Assembly (NCBI GenBank): GCA_016508695.1
Contig: VNKQ01000011.1
Span: forward strand, 1,426,001-1,490,000
DNA: 64,000 bases
Source: Hyphodiscus hymeniophilus
Taxonomy: Eukaryota; Ascomycota; Leotiomycetes; Helotiales; Hyphodiscaceae
Direction: 5' to 3'
The notes beneath the pieces were generated by a model. It saw only the letters and a list, made by a program, of their open reading frames with translations, did not search any database and had not been told where the DNA came from. A program made the position numbers and the translations under genes. Below, piece by piece: positions 58,940 through 64,000 of this stretch (positions are counted from its first letter, which is position 1; each line of letters opens with the position of its first letter).

Positions 58940-60202
58940 ATGGTGTTTGTTCAAAAGCGGTCCATCGTGACATCGCATTTCTTCTTCGGCCGCTTCATAA
59001 ATCTACTCGGACGCCACCGTTCTGGCAGCGCCCAGAAGTCCCTCGTGGGAGGCTTTGAGCACGTTACGATGGGCCAAACTCGATTCCGGCGCTTGTTTGC
59101 ACGGTCTCACACCCACTCTCAATCCGCCACATTCGAAAAGTTCAAAGACCTCCCTTGCGAACTACGTCTTCGAATATGGGAACTTTCCCTGCCGGGACCG
59201 AGAATCGTCGAGGTCAGGCATTTCCGATACAACAATTATAAGAATACTTATTGCTTCACATCGGTCTGCGCTCCTCCCGCTCATTTACGAATATGTCGCG
59301 AATCCAGGATGATGGCGCTTAAGCACTACAAGTTTTGTAACAGTCGCGGTGTAAGCCTTTTCTTGGACCCGACCATCGACACGCTGTATTTTGGAGCAAC
59401 ATGGACGAACCGAGGAGATTTATTCAATTTCATCAATACGCAAAGTGCTGCCAGTCTGAAAGATCTGGAACGGTTAGAGAATTTGGCTGTGAACGAGGTG
59501 AATTTGCCGAATTGGAGGCATCGACCCGTGACACCACCGGCAGGATCAGTGCCCAACATCCGACCAACGTTGTTTTCGGTGCTGAAAGGCTTGAAGAAAC
59601 TGATCATATCACTCTCAGTTGACATCGACGGGGACGTTGATAATCCCCGACTTCGACCAGATGGATGGGATGGGTGGCTGTTCGGAGGCGGAAATCCGAC
59701 AGATGAAGAGATGAGAGCTTCGCGCGATCAACGCCAATGGATATTCTCAGCTTTTTCCATAGGAGGTCGCCTCTTTGATATCCCTGGCAGGAGATCACGG
59801 GAAAGGTTCTCACTGGAGTCACCCTTTCGATTCAAGCCCCATCAATTGAGGGCTCTTGAATATTACTACCCACCGAACGATCCAGCGCTTGTTCGGAAGC
59901 ACAGGAAAGAGATCCAGCAGTTGCGAGAAAGGGCAAATGTGGAGCAGTGGTATCGCAGAGTGCTGGGACGCATCCCGGTCATTGATTTCCGTCTCAAGCG
60001 GCTCTTTGCAATGCATCAGCGGGATAATGTAAGGAGCGGAGAAACTTGGACTCCGCCCGAGGTCGCTGTTGTCGTGCGACCGTCTAACACGCTGCTGGCA
60101 TGGGAATACTGTCTTGGGCTGGTTTGCGATACGCAGTGGCAGGCTAACCAAAATATCACTCGCTTTGCGATTTCGGGCGGCGGAATGATGGATGATGAAT
60201 AA
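58940..60202 (+). CDS. 2EXR-domain protein
   Basis: Intronless, 420 aa from ATG 58940; Met44 (59069) is an alternative start, since the first 40 residues are basic and poorly structured. The 2EXR signature lies at ~65-90: FEKFKDLPCELRLRIWELSL followed by PGPRIVEVRHF, then the paired segments PAHLRICRESRMMALKHY and LFLDPTIDTLYFG. This fungal-expanded family resembles F-box regions (the P-x-E-x-R-x-x-I-W core) and may act in protein-protein contacts, but the function is not known. The C-terminal half is charged and helical. No signal peptide. Confidence 0.85.
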   Translation: MVFVQKRSIVTSHFFFGRFINLLGRHRSGSAQKSLVGGFEHVTMGQTRFRRLFARSHTHSQSATFEKFKDLPCELRLRIWELSLPGPRIVEVRHFRYNNYKNTYCFTSVCAPPAHLRICRESRMMALKHYKFCNSRGVSLFLDPTIDTLYFGATWTNRGDLFNFINTQSAASLKDLERLENLAVNEVNLPNWRHRPVTPPAGSVPNIRPTLFSVLKGLKKLIISLSVDIDGDVDNPRLRPDGWDGWLFGGGNPTDEEMRASRDQRQWIFSAFSIGGRLFDIPGRRSRERFSLESPFRFKPHQLRALEYYYPPNDPALVRKHRKEIQQLRERANVEQWYRRVLGRIPVIDFRLKRLFAMHQRDNVRSGETWTPPEVAVVVRPSNTLLAWEYCLGLVCDTQWQANQNITRFAISGGGMMDDE

Positions 60203-61987
60203 TGTGTTGCGATGAAAACGTTACGGAGAGCATGGGAAAGTATGTTGTATATGAAGCAGAAAGAGGTCGGTCGAATGCTAGTACTTTAGCCAGCCAAGAT
60301 ACTTCTCAATATGTGGGGTCTGATCTCTGTCTGCTCGTGATTGATTGCTTACTTACATTTGCCTCTGCTTCTTCGCGACGCATTATTGCCTCCAGCCCCT
60401 CGCAAAATAGAAATGGGGATGTCAAACATTGCTTGTACAAGCTAAAAGATCCCAGTTCCAGCCAATCTAGTAGCACAGCAGAGGTAGGGAACAAATGGAA
60501 GTGAAGATACCACAATCGTCGAGGAGGCCTCATTGTGACTGCTCTGATTGGCGCGCTCATCTGAAGTGTTTTGCTCATTGGCATCGGTCCTGTTGCGAGC
60601 TATTAGGATTCAAATACTGTATGATCTGAAACAATCCTCGCTCACACTTGAATTTGAGAGGGCAGCTGACCGGGGCTCATTTCGTCGGTTGGCACCAGGG
60701 CTGCAGCTCCTATGATCACTTCAAAGTTTCAGATGGAGAACGAGTGCAAATCCCGGGCTGTTCATATAGATCTTCAATATCCATCCAACTCCTTTGGTTG
60801 CTACAAATAGACATGCACCAGATGACTTCTATGAGGAAAGGAGAATCAATCGTTGCGAAAGCGATTAGTCATTTGCTGTTATTGCTGAATGCAATCGTGA
60901 TCGAGAATACATATTCGACGGGAATTCGTTCTGTAGGCTTCGTGTCTCTTTTCGACGTAAAGGCTTCAGTTTGGAATACATTCCTAGTTACCGTTTGCTC
61001 GGGTGGTTTGAGGATTACAATGGACCAGGCAAAATACCACGCGATAACACTTTACAGATACGATTGCACAGAAGCCATACAGTATGTAAGCGAGTCGACG
61101 ATCGACCTATTAATAGACAGACCTTATTTGTGACTCCAAACCACACTGCACAGACAACACCGTTTAATACTGCGCAGAAACTATGGGGAGATAGTCAACT
61201 TGTACAAATACTTCAAATCTCCGGATTCAGTGGATAGGGAAGCAAGTGCCTTGGAGGTTATTGGTCTGGAGGTTAGTGACACGGTCAGCAAATCTCGTCT
61301 CATACATTCCCAAATTGAAAGTTCGATGGCTGGTGATGGCGAGGTAAGATGTCAAAACAATGTTACCGAACGACCAAGTCATGAGTATCAACTCGCAGTC
61401 GTAAATCAAGCTCGTTGCGTTGCCTCAGACGGTTTCTACCAGTGATATCCAAAAACCTCCTCAATAAGCATCTCACAGGCAGCTTGATTGAAATATCTAT
61501 TGGCTACCCGTACGTTGCACTATCATGCTTACATCAGCCCTACATCCCCATATCACATTTATAGCGGGCTTGTCAGCTTTCTCTTTGGCGGAATGGTGCA
61601 GGAATCGCAGGAATGCACCTCCCTCATCCTAAACCGGAGATATCGACCCCAGAGCGCCCTTTGCTCCGCCACTCGCCCCGCCAACCATCATCTTCTCGCA
61701 AGTAACGAGGCCGACTAAATATGCAGTACTTGAGTCTCCTATAATAAATGTGACCTAGACCCCAGTATGGCTCAGTGATATAACTCGGGGATTCTTGTGC
61801 GCGGTGGATGCGTTTTACGGGCGTTGGTAGTATTGATAATAAGTCGAGGACCCTAAGCCTCAAGCTCGAGTGAGCTTGTGGTGCTTGTTTTTACTTGGCT
61901 TTCTTCTAACCGGTGCCTTGATGATTTTCGATTCTTATTTCCGAAGCCTGTGCCGCTGTGCGATGAGCACGTGAATATCCTCATACC
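60203..61987. other. 1.8-kb gap without a supported gene
   Basis: The longest frame (60648-61133) starts at TTG and shows no motif. Nothing else seen. It may contain a distant upstream exon for the membrane protein gene that follows. Confidence 0.5.
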
Positions 61988-63469
61988 ATGTCGATTGAAT
62001 GCATGAACCCACTCCTTGATTTATACATTCAAAATCAGCAGACCTCATGCCCGCTTGGTCCAGTGGAAGCAAGCTATGGATGTCTCTGCGCCTTAAGCTC
62101 TTTCACTTCGTGGTACTTGAGTACCCTTTGTATCAATTGCAATGGAGCGCAAACTCTCCAGAGTCCGTTGTCAAATCTCACGTCGCTATGTCCTTCTTTC
62201 GCAAGCCTTATACAGACCGAGTATCCCGATGGCTGCAGACCCTATGTCAAGTCAGACTCGTCTCTACCAGCAGCAATTTCGAAGGCACCTCAGAGTTTAA
62301 GCTCGAGTCTAAGCACAAGCTTAAGATCCCCTTCGACTTCGAGCTCCAGCTCAAGTAGCTCATCAGCGTTGGAAACAACGACCCTCATTCTCACTGAGAT
62401 AACTCCAACTCGAAGTTCCTCAACCACCTCCTTCTCAACTGTCACAGCCGTTGCATTACTTTCCTCCTCGACGCACTCCTCCAACACATCAACCTCAAAT
62501 TCCAGCATCTTTCCAAAAGCACCTACATCCTCCACCCCAAGTCCAACCTCCAGCAGTGTTCCAACACTCATACCCCCCGTAGCCGACTCCTCGTCATCTT
62601 CCGGCCTATCAACCGGCGCAAAAGCAGGCATCGGAGTTGGCGTTGCAATAGCCGCGATCGGAATAGGTCTCATCCTCATATTTCTATTCACCTTGCTTCG
62701 TCGTCGGAAAAAACGCCCGGACGGCTCTGGCTATGGACGTCACGAAGACCGCGGGACTGGAGGAGGAGCCTTTACTGGCACATTAGCACAGGTAATTCCA
62801 GACGACGATCCGCAACACCACGGATTCGGGGCCCCTGACAGGTACGGGGATTCTGGACTTGGGTTCGCAGGGATTGGTGGTGGGGGAGAGACGATGGGAC
62901 TGGTCCCTAGTGGGAGGATTAGAGAGGTGAGAGTTGACAGTGATGGGGCGAGGGGGCGCGAGTTCGCGGCGCCATTACAAGCGGAAGGCGTCAGAGACAT
63001 GAGTGACGGCGAACGGACGTATACAGATCCTGATGTCGATATCGTGGCTTCGAGGGAAAGCGAGGGAGATTGGAATCCTGCCGTGCACGAGCAAGGTCCT
63101 CTGACAGCGCCTATTGTTCTGGAGAGTGACGCACAGCCAGATTCTGGTATCATGCTTCCGGCGGCGCCGGAAAGCGGCCGGCAAGACGCAGGAACAAGAC
63201 CGTCGACAGCACACGTGAGTTTCAGTTCGCAGGCTGGAACGGGACGTTCGACTGCGCAGGAGAGTAATTATGATGCGGCGATGCGACCAAGAGAGCGGAT
63301 ATACAACGTAGTGGATAGTCCGGTTCTGGAGCTCGGACAAGAGGACTTGACACGCGAACAGTTGGAGAGGTTGGAGGAGGAAGAGAGGAGGATTGACGAA
63401 GCCATTAGAGATAGCGAGACTAGAGCGCATTTGAGAGTTGATGGTGAAGGTACTATGGATACCTTATGA
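61988..63469 (+). CDS. Ser/Thr-rich single-pass membrane protein (sensor-like)
   Basis: Single frame, 493 aa from ATG 61988; an in-frame TGA lies just upstream. Residues 1-90 have eight Cys (positions ~5, 21, 32, 34, 48, 51, 68, 83) and look like an extracellular disulfide domain; a Ser/Thr-rich stalk follows (91-208), a membrane helix at ~213-237 (AGIGVGVAIAAIGIGLILIF) and then RRRKKR as cytosolic anchor; the C-terminal 250 residues are disordered and acidic, ending in a short helix (REQLERLEEEERRIDEAI). This is the layout of fungal wall-stress or Mid2/Wsc-like sensors, but the Cys domain is not a clear WSC or CFEM. No signal peptide is seen at this start, so an upstream coding exon is likely missing. 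Function not assigned. Confidence 0.72.
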   Translation: MSIECMNPLLDLYIQNQQTSCPLGPVEASYGCLCALSSFTSWYLSTLCINCNGAQTLQSPLSNLTSLCPSFASLIQTEYPDGCRPYVKSDSSLPAAISKAPQSLSSSLSTSLRSPSTSSSSSSSSSALETTTLILTEITPTRSSSTTSFSTVTAVALLSSSTHSSNTSTSNSSIFPKAPTSSTPSPTSSSVPTLIPPVADSSSSSGLSTGAKAGIGVGVAIAAIGIGLILIFLFTLLRRRKKRPDGSGYGRHEDRGTGGGAFTGTLAQVIPDDDPQHHGFGAPDRYGDSGLGFAGIGGGGETMGLVPSGRIREVRVDSDGARGREFAAPLQAEGVRDMSDGERTYTDPDVDIVASRESEGDWNPAVHEQGPLTAPIVLESDAQPDSGIMLPAAPESGRQDAGTRPSTAHVSFSSQAGTGRSTAQESNYDAAMRPRERIYNVVDSPVLELGQEDLTREQLERLEEEERRIDEAIRDSETRAHLRVDGEGTMDTL

Positions 63470-63763
63470 AAGTAGTACTGGTAGTGAAATTCATGAAACT
63501 TGAAATGATCATATTGATTCTTGAGGATTGAGATGAATGCATTAGATACGGATCTGGAACTAGAGCTTTGCGCTTGCTGAGACTCTATTTTAAAAAGAAA
63601 TGTTGCTAAAATGGTAGTCTCGAAACAATGATCACACAGCACACACTTCGAAGGGATACGGAAGCACAGGAGGTAAGGTCAAAGGCAGCAGTGCAGATCA
63701 GCTCACCAAGTTCGCTCCGAGAATACAATTACAAGACACAGTCCTCCCTACCAGAACTAAGAC
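63470..63763. other. short convergent intergenic region
   Basis: About 300 bp between the membrane protein stop (+) and the partial gene stop (-). No gene seen. Confidence 0.6.
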
Positions 63764-64000
63764 TCAATCATCCTCCTCCCCAGTCTCATCAAGCCACAGC
63801 GACAAGGAGACTTGATGCCCGTCAACGAAGGAGCCGTCAGAACTTGCATCGTGTGCATAACGAGCATTGCCACGATCACCACCAGCCTTACTCTTGTCAA
63901 CCGTATCAATAATCCCATACTGAATGTCCTCGTCAGAAAGCTTCCTATCGGCTTCGAGCAGCACCTTCCTCTCGAACAACACCATCAAAATAGAATCTTT
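63764..64000 (-). CDS. C-terminal end of an unidentified gene (5' beyond the window)
   Basis: Minus-strand frame open through the right edge; stop at 63764. The visible 78 residues read KDSILMVLFERKVLLEADRK and continue into a mixed helical, Asp/Gly-rich segment (GIIDTVDKSKAGGD; ASSDGSFVDGHQVSLSLWLD) and an acidic end. The composition looks coding and ordered. I do not recognise the family from this fragment. The internal Met at 63988 is not proposed as the start. Confidence 0.6.
   Translation of the reverse strand, partial: KDSILMVLFERKVLLEADRKLSDEDIQYGIIDTVDKSKAGGDRGNARYAHDASSDGSFVDGHQVSLSLWLDETGEEDD

Noticed and set aside
60648..61133. 161-codon frame in the 60-62 kb gap
   Set aside because: Starts only at TTG, no domain, no splice partner.

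Overview
The window is nuclear DNA of a filamentous ascomycete (Pezizomycotina). The reasons are many short GT-AG introns (about 45-170 nt), Pezizomycotina-style proteins (NACHT/STAND receptor, 2EXR protein, rhodanese-PTP, CTCGH-type small protein), conserved fungal housekeeping genes, and a Tc1/mariner relic whose stop codons look like RIP damage. A Leotiomycete is my best guess, but that is inference. Gene models were spliced by eye; for nearly all of them the exon lengths sum to an intact frame.

Left part (1-15.3 kb): the 3' end of a P/Q-rich protein; a GMC alcohol oxidase-like gene; a YAG7-like RGG protein (-); a tiny four-exon CENP-W/Wip1-like histone-fold gene (-), divergent from an M1 aminopeptidase (+) with a 16-nt microexon; and a NACHT-type STAND receptor with ankyrin-like repeats.

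15.3-26.2 kb: a long gene-poor, repeat-rich leader, a rhodanese plus protein tyrosine phosphatase gene, a repeat-rich gap with possible transposon or SINE debris, and an MFS anion:cation symporter.

26.2-38.9 kb: the complete eight-exon NADH-glutamate synthase GLT1 (-), then a 2.6-kb gap, APC15 (+), BET1 (-) and CHZ1 (-). Immediately upstream of CHZ1 sits a 1,449-bp Tc1/mariner relic with 28-bp inverted repeats and TA duplication (39.0-40.5 kb).

41.5-53.8 kb: a dense housekeeping block with EMC10 (-), a PHO80-type cyclin (-), a VID28/ARMC8 armadillo protein (+), the VTC4 polyphosphate polymerase (+) with a CACGTG box in its upstream region, and a 751-aa protein I do not recognise (+). The PHO80-type cyclin and VTC4 both belong to phosphate homeostasis, but they are not adjacent and a functional cluster is only a speculation.

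53.8-64 kb: sparse. It holds a small secreted protein interrupted by an in-frame TAA, a small cysteine-patterned protein, a 2EXR-domain protein, a Ser/Thr-rich single-pass membrane protein and the C-terminal end of an unidentified gene. I found no rRNA, no convincing tRNA, no CRISPR and no clear secondary-metabolite cluster. The most unusual items are the STAND receptor, the broken secreted protein, the microexons, and the duplicated intron segment in GLT1.
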